From Psettodes erumei (lineage: Eukaryota; Chordata; Actinopteri; Pleuronectiformes; Psettodidae), in assembly GCA_016785225.1 (NCBI GenBank), contig JAFBJZ010000357.1:3712501-3776500 (forward strand): a stretch of 64,000 bases of DNA, read 5' to 3'. Every line of letters begins with the position of its first letter. Position 1 is the first letter of the stretch. The notes beneath the pieces are model-generated. The model was not told the DNA's origin and did no database searches. It saw only the letters and a list, made by a program, of their open reading frames with translations. A program made the translations under genes and the position numbers. This document shows, in pieces, positions 14,056 through 29,169 of this stretch.

Positions 14056-15479
14056 GGGTCTCATAGGTGAACTGAATACAGATATCACAGTAATGGCACT
14101 TTAGCAATGAGACCCTGAAGTAGACATGGGCAGAACAGACACAGTTAATATAAAAATCCTTATTAAACTCACTGTTTAAAAACACTGAAAACACAGAAAT
14201 TTTCACTGCTTTTGTAATGTAGTGGAATGGCTGAGAATTTCCAAAACAGGCTCTAACAGATTATGATTTGGGTGTTTAACTAAAACATCAAGGTCAGGAG
14301 GACTTTATCAGTGATGGTTTGGCTGATTTACAGAGTGTTCAGTAGAGTCAATCATTGACTTTGATTAGCTGCAAATTTTTTCACATTTCCTCAAATTTGT
14401 ATTGTTCTGTGTATAAGCAGACAAACCTGATAGCACCAGAGCAAAGCAAAGTAAAACTTCACTACACCAGACATCCGTTTGCACAGTGGGCATGAGGAGA
14501 CTGCATAATGAAATTCACTATGGCACGAAAATGCTTGGCTTGTTTGTTTTGTTCCTGCAATGTTCTTTGGAGTTCAAATACAGACTACTGACCAGTTCAT
14601 TTCTTTTCACCCGGGTGCAGAATATGTAAGCATGTTGGCAGTCAGCCAGCCATCAGGAGTCTTTTCTGTGTGTTCAACTTTAAACAGAGTGTGTGAAGCT
14701 CTGTGATTGTCTTCGTCAGCTGTGGTTCTTTGAATTGAGCTTGGTGCGTTGCAGTCTCGATCAAGCTTTGGTCCAAGTTGATTTTTTTTGGTGTGAAGAC
14801 AGTATCAGAGATTAAACTGTCGCTTGAGTACATGTTGCACTGCACACTGATGGTACCTCCTGGCTCCCTTCAATCACAAAGTAACAACTGAAAACATGTA
14901 TGAATATATACATTTTCTGCCATTTTTGTCAGCCCTCAGTAGCTACACAGACACATACAGTACATCAAATTAGGCTTGTCTTTGTTACCTGTTTTACAGT
15001 ATATGCTCTCTGTTTCTCTTCACACACTGTGTTTGTGGAAGTGTGTGTGAGTGTGCATGCATACGTTTGTGTGCGCCATGCGTGTGTATGTGTGTTCTTC
15101 ACCAGCCCTTGCTGTGGGGGTGTCTGTTATTATTAGCACCTCTGTCGCCATGGAAACTATTTCAGTTACACTAATTGGCTTCATAACAAGAAGAGTGTGT
15201 ACGTGATGAACTGGCAGAGAGACTGAGAGAAATCAAGGGAAAAATAAGAGAAAGGACGGAGTGAAAGTTAGAGGGCATAAAAAGAGTTTTCCAGCGTGGA
15301 AACTGGAAATCCAGAGTTATGTAGATGGAATGGAAGAGACAGTTGGAGAACAGGGATAGAGGGGAAAAAAAGAAATGCTCTTTTGCTTCCCAGATTTTTA
15401 GAAAATAGCACACCACCCATCCCATGAGGTACTGCACTCAAGCATCTGTTCTGCTACTATTTTGTAGGATATATGTGTA

Positions 15480-15483
<4 letters not shown>

Positions 15484-15517
<34 letters not shown>
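15484..15517 (+). repeat. (TG)17 microsatellite
   Basis: Pure TG, followed by gcatgcatatgcatg. Confidence 0.96.
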
Positions 15518-15518
<1 letters not shown>

Positions 15519-16614
15519 ATGCATATGCATGTGTCTTTATTGTCTGATGCCATGGAAGAGAATAAAGGCAGCCTATTGTAGTGGCTCACAACCATGAGTG
15601 ATTTAATGCGAGCTGTTTCGGTCTCCAGATCACTCATTAAATGTGCTGGAGTCTGCACACAATCAGAATCACTGGAGATATCGGCTCTTGTTTTCCATCA
15701 TTCACAAAAAGCCATTGACTCTATTATATCTTCCATAAATCAGTCTTTAAAATCAACCGGGCTACATCATCCATACTAACAAAAAGCCTGCAATTTGTTT
15801 GTGAATGTTTGTTATTTTACTCTGCCTGAATTGTTTTCTGATCCATGCACACATTCAGCACCCTCTCAGTAGACCAAAGAATATTTCATTGACTCCATGA
15901 AAGATGCTGCAGGGTGATGTCAGTGCATACAGGATGTGGACAAAACTTTACACAAATCACTGCAATCATTTGTGACACAGCACAGCCACCTGACACAAAT
16001 GTCTGCTAAGAAATCACTTGTCACTTTACAGATTTTGTCACATCTTGTCTGAGGGCATCCCTATCAGCTGGGAAACACTCTCTCTCACACACACACACAC
16101 ACACACATACATATCCATCTACAGTCATTTCAAGCTGGGGTTGACAAAAGCAACAAAATACAAATAATTAAATGTGACATGCCTTGCAAAATGCATAGAC
16201 AGAAGTAAATGGTCTGTGCTTTAACTCAGAATGACAAAATAACACTGGCTGGCTGTGAGCTTGGCAGTGAGATTCGGGCAGGCTGGTCCATGCATATTGG
16301 AGGCACACAGATGGCCTCAGCGCTGAATATGGATGAGAGATCTGACACCACAACTCAGACAGACAGCGTGGAGAGAGAGAAAAAGAGAGGGAAAGAGGAG
16401 CAGAAGGGGAGAAGGAAGGAGGCAGGAGGGCAGATCAATAAAGTGGAACCTCAGGTGGCAATTATATATCAGTAAATACAGCTGTTTTTAATAACCTTGC
16501 TCCATTTTCCCTTTCGCCTTATCCCTTTCTTTCCCTCTCCAACCTCCTCAATCCTCAGTCTATCCCTCTGGCTACGACTCTATGAATTATGAGGCACAAA
16601 TGAGGTGTGTGCGT

Positions 16615-16777
16615 CTGCATGCGTGTGATCGCGCGGTGTAATTTGGTCGGGTTTGTCTGTGAGTGGGCTGAAGGCCAAGAGCGAGCGGGCGGCACAGTGC
16701 AACAGTAGCTGCCACAGCATCTGTCGGACCGAGGGTGTGAGGGTATTCTCCGGCGAGTCACAGGGGTTATAAAAAGA
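16615..16777 (+). promoter_or_regulatory. CpG-dense pocket followed by TATA-like box (candidate alternative promoter)
   Basis: About 13 CpG fall within roughly 150 bp (gatcgcgcggtg, gagcgagcgggcgg, ctccggcgag) in otherwise CpG-poor DNA. Ttataaaaag follows at 16768-16777. It sits upstream of and on the same strand as PDE2A, which uses alternative first exons in mammals. No downstream exon with a start codon could be assigned, so this is only a candidate. Confidence 0.25.
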
Positions 16778-19700
16778 CACACACACTGAAACACATACTA
16801 ACACATTCTTCATAAGTGAACAAATACACAAACAGGCAAGCAAAAAAATAATCAACAACAACACTGATGAGCCAAACCACACACATGCACAGAGGCCAGA
16901 CCATGCTAACACAAATACATCTTCACTCCTCACATACAAATATATACTCGGGTGGTAGAATAAAACATCAGTGGTCTCGCCTCAAGCACTATTTTAATGT
17001 GTTTTTACATTCTGCGTTGGTGTGTATGTCTATCCCTGTATGTGTGGTTACATTTCTCTGTGTCTGTATTTGTGTTGCCAGGGCTAATGAGCTCTTTAGT
17101 TGGGGTGGTTCTTGCCAGTCTGGCGGGGGTGGTCCAGCAATCCTACCATGTTGCCACATTAACTCAGTCCCTCTCAGTTATAGAGAGGGAGGGAGAGGGT
17201 GAGGAAGGCAAAGAGAGGAGTGGGAGGGACAGCTGGCAGGTGTGAGGAAAAAGGGATGAAGAGGATGTGAGAAGAAAACTGAAAGAACTTTTTTAAAAGC
17301 AGAAAAGTAAAAGCACGCTGTGAGCTGAATGCTGATGAAAACCATTATCCTTTCCTGATTTTTCTTTACACCAATTTCTCCTCTCAGATCTTTACCTTGA
17401 TGCAAATTTGCACCTGAAGTGAAACAGTGCAAAGGGAACTGCAAAGCCCCAAAAAGCCCCGAAAGTACTACTTTATAGTCATTATATGGTGCATATGAAT
17501 AGAAATGTTATTAGTCTGCAGAGGAGCAGGTGGCTTTGTATGTTTTATTCCATTAAGTGCAGAGCAGATGACCTATACCAAACTTTATATTCTCCAAAGC
17601 ATACAAAATTGATTTGCTCCCTTCTAGTTTTGGTTCATGCTGGCATAGTATGAAAATCAGCTTGCAAAAAACTTGCCTCAGATGGGTGATCCATCACAGT
17701 GAACATTTAATCAGGTTTATTCTTTTGTCAAAGTTGCTTTAGTCTCGTTAGAAGTTATTTTCTTAGGAAACTCCTTCTCTTGGTCGTTCACTGACACTTT
17801 GGCATCCAGCATTAAAGAGCTGAACAGCTTTTACCAATTTTCTTCTCACAGTGTCTGCTGCTTATTGTTTGTCTTCTTGATTTGATTTACAGAAAGTACT
17901 CTGTTGACAACACAGATCCTCATTTGACATTTATAAGCATCATATAAATCTGTTGACTACTATTCCCCCTTCTGTGGGAACCCAAAAGTTAAGGCTGGTG
18001 TACCAAGAGATAATGAAGGACAACATAATAAAACACACTTGCATCGATATAAAATGCAACACTTCTTCAGCACTTGCAGTACTTCTTCACAGCATAATCT
18101 TTGACTTGTCACAGGAACAATTATAGTTTTAAATAGCCACTGTTAACCACTTTAGTTGTGATCCTTTTTCCGTTTGCTGAAAACATACCAGTTTTGGAAA
18201 CTATGACTTCAGACAGACGTCATGTTTCCCATGAGGAAACAATCTATGAACTAAAATAATACAGGGAGGTGTGAAAAAAGATCTCATTTTGAATGGCCTG
18301 TCATTTCAATTTATATTTTGGCCAAAGGGTTGTGGTCCACACATTCCTAGTGACAGTTTTAAGTCTTTGTAAGTTGCAGGCTTCACAGTGAAGGGTGGTG
18401 AAACAAAAGGAGAGCAGTAGCTGCCTGGAAGGTAGAATCTAAAGAGTAATGGCAGTAATCATAAGTCTTGGTTATTTAATGGACCAAAGCATGCAAAAAT
18501 CATCATTATGGTTCTTAGAAAGTTCCTCTTTTCCTTTTCTCCAGGACTCAAATACCAGCCCCCCACCCTTACTCTCTCTCTTGAAAACCAAGGGAACCAT
18601 AACGTGGTCCTCCTCAGGGAGCAGCATGTAATGTCGGTCTTTAAGACTGAAACAAGTTTCACCGCCGGCTCAGGCTCCCCAGTGGCTGCTCATATCATCT
18701 ACTTGAGCTTCTATTTTTTTCCCATATCACCCATCTCCAACACCAGCAGGGAGATGAAGCACCTGCTGATATAGAATTCTCTCTCTGGGTCCAGGAACTT
18801 CAGTCCCTTTTGGGTCTGGTCTCTCTTTCATCCCCAAAGATAAGACATGTCACTTACGCGTTTGTGTTTGTATTATGTTTGTGTGTGTGTGTGTTGATGC
18901 ATGGATAGGAGCAGAGGCTTCCAGCACTCAACTGGTGGCTCAGTAGACTAATTTTAATTATCTAAGTATTGGTGTCTTTCTGTTTGTGCACTTTGTTTAG
19001 CACTCTCAAAAACAATCTCAAGTCTTTTGTTCCATCACGACTGTCTCCATAATGATTCTTCGCCTCCTTCACTGTGCCAGTTTGTTTTGTTGTTTGTTGC
19101 TTGGTTTATTTTCTTTTGTTTGGAATCACACTGTGATTCATTAACATCTAGTTTCTCAGTTCAGAGATTGTTTTCTTGAATTCATGAATGAGTCACTTCA
19201 TCAGGAAAAAAAAACATTCTTTTATTATCTAAATCCTCCCAAACAAAGCCCCATTCATATTTTTAAGCATGTTAGAAAAAATATGAAAATACAACTTCTT
19301 ACTTTCACTTGTCTGATTTTTGCAGCCCAGTATGCACCTCTCGTCCATGTGCCAATGCGCATTATCAGCGCAGGAAGTAGCAAAGTGGAAAAGTGGAAGT
19401 GGCAAAGAAAGTGGAAGCGAGAGTGTGGAGGTCAAGCTAGCGGATGGACATTCTCCTCCAATCACAGACAATAACATTTGCATTTTTATTAACAGCAACC
19501 ACTATCTGTCCTTCACCTTAACCATGCCATGGTTGCCATGCAGATGTTTTTAAAATTGCTGGCATTGGACCAAAAAAAACAATGTAATGTAGTGAGGTTA
19601 GGCAGAATCATCTAAAATTGAAATTCTTATCTGGCATGAGGGACATTCATGTGTGCAGCTTGTGAATGAAAGCAGGGGCGTACACCATCACATTTTGAAT

Positions 19701-20860
19701 CAGTAATGAGATTTTATCCACAACAGATATTCACACCAACACACACCCATGTCAGCTTTTCCTGCACGAGAAAATGTACACCTCAGACGTAATGTCATTA
19801 ATTACAGGGAATCAAAGCACTAACAGAGGGAGAGGAGAAGGACAGAGGAAGCAGAAGATGTTGAAAAAGTGAGGAAATGGAGAGCAAAAGAATAAAGAAT
19901 TGAGGGGGGAGGGATGCAGAGTGAAGGTGCAGGATTAAAGGGAAAAGAAAAAGCAGAGTGATTTAAATTGGCACACACCTTGCCTTCCTGCACAGTCAGC
20001 GGACTGACGGAGCCAAGATGAAGGTGCAAAGAGAGAGGGTGGCTTGTATACGTGAAAGGAAGCGAGAATGCAGCAATAAAGGTAGAGGGGAATGGTAAAT
20101 GCAAGGGGGAGAAGGGAAAGGTGTCACATCAGGAAACTTCAGAGAGTGAGGGTAAGGACAAGAAACACAGCTGACTGCCTCAGATGAAATATCGAGCATT
20201 AGACAGCTACATCCAACGCTCTGACACATGGAACTCATGAGCGGCGATGTGGGAGGTGAGGGGAAAGAGAGGCACATGAAGGGGTTCGCTGTTACGCAGC
20301 TGTGTCTCATGCTCAGTTTTATGCTTTCGCTGAGGTTTGACTGGCACAAACCCATCGATCCACCTACCCGAGCATTAATGTTCCTGTGTTGACATGACGA
20401 CCTCGTACCTGCACATCAAAAGGCACAAAAGAAATAGAAACATCAACTCGAGTAACTCAAAATCTAAACACTGGCTTTGGCAAATTCATTCGGCTCATTA
20501 CATGTCTTCAGTTGCACACGCTAAGTCACCTTTGTCGATGCCTGAAGCATTTGCCAGGCTTTGATTTGCTTGAGCCAGAAAGAAAAAACGGAACCAACAA
20601 ATAAACAAAGAAAGAGACTATGTGACATGGAATGTCGCTCAGCCTCACGATCTGTCTGAAGTCACACATACATGGGCTCAGGGCCTGATTCAACAATCAA
20701 ATGAACACCCCCAGAGAACGTAATTACACCCACCCCATCTCCAACCTCTCCTTTTCCCCCGCTCTTCCTCTCCCTCACTCAGCCTCTTTCAAAGCTTTGA
20801 GTATTTATGATTTAATCACAGGGAGTGCTAAATAGACGCTGCAGCTGCTGCCTGACACTC

Positions 20861-20892
20861 TCTCTCTCTCTCTCTCCCTCTCCCTCCCTCAT
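20861..20892 (+). repeat. (TC)n tract
   Basis: CT/TC run grading into ccctccctc. Confidence 0.9.
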
Positions 20893-21156
20893 ATACATGC
20901 AAAAGTGAAAACATGACTAATGCTGGTTTTGATTTAAATTGTCCTAAATTGACAGTGCTGATACCTTAATAGCAACACCCCCTAGAAAATCGTTGAAAAT
21001 TAGCAGCAATTCTACCATTCCGCCTCAGCTTGATACACAATGTTTTTGTGTTATTTTTCCATTTTCCTTCTTAGTATCACACCTTGTGTTCTTACAAAAT
21101 ACCTCTGTGTGAACACAATCAAATTCAGGCTAAATACTTTGTAATAAATCCCTTCC

Positions 21157-21186
<30 letters not shown>
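21157..21186 (+). repeat. (AAT)10 microsatellite
   Basis: Pure trinucleotide run of ten units. Confidence 0.97.
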
Positions 21187-21190
<4 letters not shown>

Positions 21191-22496
21191 TTGCACTCCG
21201 TACCCAGATAATAGGAGTGATTCTTCTGGGATTAAAATTGCTCAATTCTAATATCTTAACTTTCCAATTATCTGTCTCAACGAGTGTAACCAAGAAGCGG
21301 TCCCTCTCAGGCTGTAAGCAAAACGGGAAGTGGGCGAGACTGAATCATCATTTAATGCACGATTTATGCAATGGAGGCTGAAGTGAAAGTAGAAATTTAA
21401 ATTGCCTTTCAGGCAATCATTATTCTGTGACACTGAGTGCATAACTTCCTTTTCAGCCTGGTCTCTCACACACCCGTTTCAGTGTGCGACACACTATTAC
21501 TGCGCATCTGACACTGACGGTTTTCTTCACTCCACTTTACTTACATGACCAGCTTGACTTACTGTGATGACATATTCATTTACAAAAACAAAAGAATTAA
21601 ATATTGATTCCAAATGCTTTGGAAAGTAATCATTTCTGTCTTTCTTACTTAGTATTCAATAACGGTAGAAGGGGAGGAGCAGGATGGTAGAGAAAGGGGG
21701 AGAAGAGGGGAGGTTATGTCGTCCTCTCAGGGATTAGATTGACTGCTTAATTCAAGTCATCCAACTGAAAGTCAAAGACATATTAAGAGAAAAAGGTTTG
21801 GGTTACATGTAAAGGACAGGAGAGAAGAGGAGAGCCAGACAGAGGAGCTGGTGTTGTGTTGTTATTGTTTTGGATGTTCTGTTGCTGTCACATGTATGTT
21901 TGCCCCCTGCGTCCTTCTCTGTTTTATTTGATCAGAAGAAGAGAGCTAACTTTATGCCCAGTAGTGAGGTGGTTTTACAGATGCAGGAGAATGACATCTT
22001 GCAATTCATATGCAAGAACGATGCTACAATTCAGTGAGCGTTAGTTTCGATTCTACAGCTAGACACAGAGGAAACACTGGACCTTTCAGATGTAGTATTC
22101 AGTCGACAGTAGGGAGTTCTGTCTGCACAACAAAGAAGAAAATGACCTTTCCTAATAAGACATCACTGATACGGCCTGCTGCTGAAGAGACACATGCACG
22201 CACACAGATTGAAAAGTATGTTGCAAAGAATTGATAGTTTTAGAAAAGTCAAAAAGGATTACTCCTGCAGCTCATTGGTTGTGTAAAATATTTATCTCAG
22301 AGTGGAAATCACATCTACTCATCACTCTGTGTGTGCGTGTTTATCAGTGAACATACATGTGCGCGCGCGTGAAGAAGTATATTTAGACATGTCGACATGC
22401 CTCTGCAGACAATCCTCTTCTGCGTTACCATGGGAACGAAAGAGCCAAATTGTCAGTTTGCACTACAAAAGAGGGGTAAGTGATGCAGAGCCTCTA

Positions 22497-22500
<4 letters not shown>

Positions 22501-22544
<44 letters not shown>

Positions 22545-22546
22545 TG
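22501..22546 (+). repeat. (TG)17(AG)6 compound microsatellite
   Basis: TG run passing directly into AG units. Confidence 0.96.
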
Positions 22547-24295
22547 CAGTGTGTATTAACTTTCTGTGGATATTTAGGTATGTGTAGATGAATCTCTTGA
22601 AGAGGATGTGGTGGCTTGATGTGTGTATGTGTTGAGGCTGGTAAAACAGTATTAGTGGCATTGCCAGCAGCCACTAAATGTCTCCATGCGTGTTTGAGCA
22701 GGAAATTAAATCTTCCATGCTTTTCAGACGATGCTGAGCCATTTGATCTCCCTCTGTTGTCTCTGCCAGTGTTATTGACCCTTTCCCACCTGTCAGTCTT
22801 CCTCCTCTTTCTGTCTTCCTGGACACTTATTCTCTTTTTTGTCCTCATGTTTTCTGTTATCTCTTTGCATCTCATCCATCCACCCCTTGCTGGGCGATCA
22901 TAGTGAGATGCAGCTGTTTTGGGAGGAATTAAGAAAGACAAGTGGTGAGGCTTTCTCCAAGGTTCATTTAACTGCTTTTGTACAACTGTGCCTAAGGACA
23001 TTCTCCTAGAGCTGCTGGCATGGCTGTAGAGTTTTATCTAGTTCTTAAAAATGATATCAAATTCATATTTTAGTTTCTGTAGTAAAATCCAGACTGTAAT
23101 TTTGAAAAGGCTCCGCAAACAATTTCAGAATGGAAACCACAACCAGAGACAATGATGTGTGACTTTTATGTCAGTGCTGCATTATCACAGTTTTAGTGTA
23201 AATCCATTCCAACTTCCAAAAAAAAAAAAAAATTGAAAAGAAAAGTTAGTGGATAACATTAATGGTGTAAATATAGGCAATGCAAACCACTGTGTTACTA
23301 GAAAAACTGCTCTACAAAATGTGGGCATCGGTTTTGAGGGAAATTACAATGTAATTATTTTGTCAGATTCTTAATAGTCCTCTAACCTCGGGGCCCATTG
23401 TTCACTGCTCCGTAATGATACATGCTGACACCGATCAAAGTGAAAGTAAAACTGCAGCCTGCAGTAAATTGTGGGGATGAGATCAGCAAAATCCTCTTCA
23501 AACAAAGGGCATGTAGGCGTGAAAACACGCCAGCAGTAGACACAAACCCTACCCCACAACAAGGAGAGAAAGAGCAGCTAAACTGGGCAAAGTACGTCTG
23601 AGAGAATGAGGACGAAAATGCAACTCTACGTCTCTTCTCTCTCCTGTCTGTTTGCATCGCCAGTCTTTCTGCTGCTCGGGGATTGTCTTTAGCGTTATGC
23701 TCTAACCTGAGGACACTGGATAGAGATACTAAAAAAAATTTTGGGAGAGTGAGGGAAAGGAAGGTCAGGACGCTGAGATACTATGAACTGTGTACTTTGC
23801 TTGAGGGATGCCAGAGGGACTGTGAAGGTGGTCTTTTTTTGTGTGGCCTTTCTATGTGTGTGAGAGAGTTTTTGGTAAAACGCAAAGATGTGTCATTGCC
23901 ATGGGGAACATAGAGGAGAACGTGTCCAGGGCTGATATGACAAGACAATTTGAATTAGTCCGTGCTGGTGCTGTTTTGGCTTTTTTCCCCTTTTTTTTCC
24001 GAAACAGTGTCTGAGTATGTGTGCAAACTGAGATGGGAGCTGTTATTCTCCTCATCTCATTCTCTCATCATTTTTCATTTTGGTACACTTCATCTTTGTG
24101 TTTTTCCATGTCCGTCAGTGTGAGTGGCAGTGAGTGGGCGCATGAGAGCAGAAGAGGGGGATGAAGGAGAGGAGGAACAGAGAGAGAGAGAGAGGAGAGG
24201 AGCATCAGGGCCAGTTGTGGTAGCTGAGAGATATTCATGGACAACACACACAATCCACTGCAAAAATATGCACAAAGTTTGGATGGAGTACATCA

Positions 24296-24298
<3 letters not shown>

Positions 24299-24339
<41 letters not shown>
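24299..24339 (+). repeat. (CA)20 microsatellite
   Basis: Pure AC run. Confidence 0.97.
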
Positions 24340-24341
<2 letters not shown>

Positions 24342-27110
24342 CACTCCCTCATTCTCTCTGTCTCACATACACACAAATTAGATTTATCTGATTCCCAGAC
24401 ATGGAGTTGAGGGAGCACATCCATAAACGAAGGAGAAGATGTTTTGCTTCTGCCTAATCCAGTAATAACAAACATTTTATGAATAACATCTCTTTTGTAA
24501 TGCGTAAAGCAGAGGAAAGCTTTTGAAAGCACATACTCTACGCATTCACTTTTACTAGAAATTGAGCTGTCAACTCTCGAAATTTGATGGAAATACTCTG
24601 AACAATAACTCAATGATCGGAAATACAGCTTTTTTAATTGCAGGTATACTTTCATGCCAAGACACTTTGGCATGAAAAGCTAATGCATGTACCACCTTCC
24701 TGTATTCTGTAGATTTAATTGTTTGGGTGTATGCCTCCATCAGCAGAATGTAAATAGTGGATTTTTGCATGATTTCAACATTGAGGTGACAAACTATCTT
24801 GACGTGTCAGGGTTCATATTTGTTTGATTTAGACGATTAATCCATTTTCATTTTTCAATTTAAATTCTTGAATTTTATTCTTTACAGTCTGATTAATAAC
24901 TTTCAATATTTACAAAAAAAGGTATAGAGAGATAAAAAAAAACACAATCTGCCCATCAGCCTTAACTTCCATCCACCAACTTAATTATTTAACTGTCTGA
25001 TGCTGTGCTGTGCTGTGTTTGCTTGTATCTCGTCTTCAGTGTCTCTCTCTTTATCATCTGAAATTCCTCCAGTCACCACCTGCTGCTCAGAGCAACGAAG
25101 TGTCTTTTCCTCCTGATATTTTAACTCAATCCCAACTCTTTTTACCCTCCAAAAATAATAAATAGAAATGTCACTACAGAAGGAATGGTGGGGGCTGTGA
25201 TGGAAAGAGGGCACGTTATAGTTACTCATCTCTCAGTAACCGTAGAAACAACCAATAGCGATGTAGAGTCGCTGATACCATGGAACGAGAGGACACGCTA
25301 GGAGAAATATATGGAATGGTAGAGGAATGACTGATGTCATTATGACCGGTTATACTTAGCGTAATAGGGTGTAAGGGCATTGCATGCAAGTGTTACTGTG
25401 TGTTTTTGAAAGTGTCAGTCAAACGGAAATCAAGGTGCAGGGAGGAATTAATCAGCACTCTTCCTTTCAGTGTAGCATTCTGATGGATACAGTTATTATG
25501 TAAATGATTGTTCCTGAGTTTGCTCTGCAGGTCCTTTTTTTTGCCTCCTGCGTCCTTCCATCTTTTGTGCAGATATCTGAAAGCGAGTGGGGGTAATGTG
25601 GGTGTAAAAGATTAGTAGCAGCGCTCCTGTTTAACCTACACTGAGCACTGAGTCACAGTAACCTCCAATCAGAGCTGGGAGAGCTGCATGGGGCTCTGTT
25701 GTGGAGACCCTCTGTATAAATTCAACCCCCTCTTTAGAAACATTTTGATATTGTTGTTCTACGAATTTAAAGGCAGAAATCTCAACTCGCTCAAAATATA
25801 TCGAGTTTATAGGTTTGGAGAACTGTCTGCAGGGCAGATAATGAAGACCCCCTCCTGGCGCAGCACAAAACACAGCTTCAAGATTCTGGAGTCCCTCATC
25901 TCAAACTGGATCTGATCCATCCCTTCATACATCTTTTCCATAGAAACAGGAAAAAAGTGCAGCATCTTCAAACAGCTGGTGCAAAAACAGAGGCTTTGTC
26001 TGCTTTTCCCCTTAGCCATAGAAAATTCACCTTTCTAACAGTGCATTCAGAAAAAGACAAAGGGCTGTACAGCATAGATGTTTGATATGTTTGAAATACT
26101 GATGAAATTATGAAATTTATCCCAGGTAGGTGAGTTACAGTATTAGATACATGAGTCTGAAGTGTATAATGCCTCAAGGAAGGATTTTAGTGCTCTGGAG
26201 AGGTGACAGTTGCTTTACCTTGGCCAACAAAGTACCTGGCCAGATGACGTTGCACTGAGTAGCCAAAGAAAGTTGAGCCAAGTTCAGCGTTAAACTTTAG
26301 ATGACCTAGTGGTGTCTAGCCAAACGCCTGTACATCAAACTCCTCGTTGCAGTGGGCGGATTGAAATGAGTTAGTGTACCACCCATCCCTGCAAAGAAAG
26401 CACAATAAAGATAAATAAATGTTACTTTTATTTCTCTGAATTTGTGCAAACTTCAGCAATCATTTTAAACTTTACAGCAATATTGAGCTCTTCTTCTCAA
26501 AGAAAGGGATTTTTCTAAAGATGGAAGCTGAATCTTGTACTGGATTTTTTTTTCAACTGAAAGACCCACATTCACATCCTCCCAGGTAAAGTTTGACCTT
26601 AAACCTAATGGAAACATCCAGCAGTAATCTGAAAAAGATTTTCTTTTATTTTCTTTGCAGCTTGATGAGAACCTTGAAAACTGCGCACAGCTTTTAAAAT
26701 GCTTCATGCAGCTTCACTGTGAGATATTCTCTCTTCGCTGAAACCTTCAAATCAGTTGTGAAACACAAAAGAGTAGCGAGAACGCAGGCCACAAGGGTAT
26801 GCTTTAACCTTCTCAGTGCTTCACAAGTTAACAGCAACAGATGGGGAGAAAAATAAATGATGCACACAGACAAAAAAATACAAGTTAGAATTTAAGCACA
26901 GATAGAGACAAGAATTTGGAATTTGGAGACAGTGTGCAAGTCTGTGAAGCACATAATATGGCTTTCTGTATGTTTGTGTGTATTTTCTTTTTCTTTCTGA
27001 GATGAATGTTCTTGTATCACTTTCACAAATGAGAACAGCAGACCTCTTCTTTCATACCTCTTTTCTCATCCCTCAATCCCCTCTTTCCTTTTCTTTCATC
27101 TCTCTCTCTC

Positions 27111-27126
27111 AGGTCAGGTCAGGTTA
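27111..27126 (+). promoter_or_regulatory. DR4-type nuclear receptor half-site pair
   Basis: AGGTCA and AGGTTA are separated by GGTC, giving a direct repeat with four-base spacing (the thyroid receptor/LXR arrangement). It arises from three tandem AGGTC units after a (TC)n run, so chance is a real possibility. Confidence 0.2.
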
Positions 27127-29042
27127 AGATTCCAAGTACACTTGAAAATAATCATCATAATTTATATTGGGGGCGGCTGAGAGTCAAGGCCCTGACAGAA
27201 ACTCTATCTGAAAGTGGTCTGAAATATTTTGTGCATTGAAAGTGGGTTTATTTTATCTGTGAACTCGTTGACATTGCTGTAAAATCTTTATAAATATTGT
27301 CTGCAAAAACAAACACAACATAACACTACTATCTAATGTGTGCCAAAATAATGAAGAAGAGCAGGTGTATACCACTTCGGTCATTTTTCTCCACCTGAAT
27401 TATCTGCCAGGTTAAAGAAAAAAGGCAACATAAAACTCACTAAATTATAGCCATATAAAGGGTTGAAAATTAGTCACATAAATTTTGACTCCTGTGCCAA
27501 ATGTCAGCAGAATTAGGTTAACAATGCCAAGGAAAACATCATAAATATTAATTATGTATTTGGCATTTCACTAATGTGAGGTACACAAAGGGCCCGGACA
27601 GTATCAGATGTGCATAAACGCAGTACAACAACACACACGCACAGAGATGGAACATGAAAGGCTGCAGAATGATGGGTAAGTGACAGCTTGATCAGAAAGT
27701 TTATTTCTCTTCCTCTGACTCATCTGACAGGAAACAGACACACAACCTTTGTATCCTGGCAACAACAACCTCTTTCTGTGACACTGAGAGATGGACAGGA
27801 TGGAAGTGTGTGTGTATGTGTGTCCTCTGTCGGTTTAACCCTCCAAAAATCTGTCATATTCAGCAGTCGGCCCAAACTTGATAAACTTGTTCAAACCCAC
27901 ATAACTTTATTTGCACCGTTTTCATGCTTATTCAAATAGCACACAAGGCATCTAAAATGTTTTTTTTCCCCTTTTGATAAGAGGCCTTCTTAATGGAAGA
28001 CAATAAACATGACAATGAAATTGATGAATTCCATTTAGTTGCTTCAGTTTAAAGTTTTCCTGTTGTGCATGCATGCTCACTGCCATACTTTCTTTCTTTG
28101 AAAAAAAATCTGTGCAGTGCTGTTGTCATATGGAGTGGAAAATGTTCAATATTTGAAAAAATTCAATGAGCAAATGAAGAACTGGACTTTAAAGGAACAT
28201 CAAGGATTTTTCTCAGTCTAACTTTTTAACACATCACAACATGACCTTACCAATTACTGAAATTCATCTGTTCGGCCAGCTTGCTGTATCAGCATTTTGA
28301 ATTCGATGAGCTGCTGCTGTCGGCCAAAAAGGGGTCCAGTGTTGTGACTGTTCTGCTTGGTCTGATTGAATCTTAAAATGTATTCAGTGTAACTGCTTGA
28401 ACCGAGGTTTCAACTAAAAGAACTTCATTCTGGTCCCACAGCAGACTAGATCTGAAAACATGAAAATTTGAATGACATGGAGTCTGTAAGGGTTTTGTGA
28501 CAACACCATGAAGTGTTGATAACATGACAAACCGTATTATGGCTAAGGAAAGAAAATTCTGATTCCTGGCAGATGTCAATATAATCCTGCACCATCAGAT
28601 CTAGACACAATCTGGGGAAGAGATGCATTTTAATGCCAGGTGTGAAGGAGTCTTTTATGTATTTGTAGAAGCTTGTGAGCATGTCTGTGTGTAGGTGGGT
28701 GTAGGCGGTTTTAGAACATATGCAAAAGAAAATTCTGTGAGTTCTGGCTGCATATGTGAGAGCCAATAACTATGTACCTGTATAAGTTTGTCCATATGTC
28801 AGTGTGAGAGATGTTGGCCTGCGTCGGTGTAAGAAAGAGAGCATACCTGTGTGTACCTGCGTGTGCGTGTGTGTACATGTGCGTGCGTGTATGCATGTGT
28901 GTATGTGTCTTAATCCTCCCAGTCAAAATGATTTTACAGCCCTCGCTCATCTCCTCCAGTCTTTCCAAACAGAGGAAGAGAAGATTAGTCACACCTCCTC
29001 CACTTTTGCTCTCAGTCTCTCCTTTTATCCTCTCTTCCACAA

Positions 29043-29055
29043 GTGTGTGTGTGTC

Positions 29056-29118
<63 letters not shown>

Positions 29119-29125
29119 CTGTGTG

Positions 29126-29169
<44 letters not shown>

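Noticed and set aside
22453..23001. 182-codon minus-strand open frame ending in poly-Thr-His
   Set aside because: The C-terminal part is the TG repeat and the remainder has no family similarity or conserved start context.
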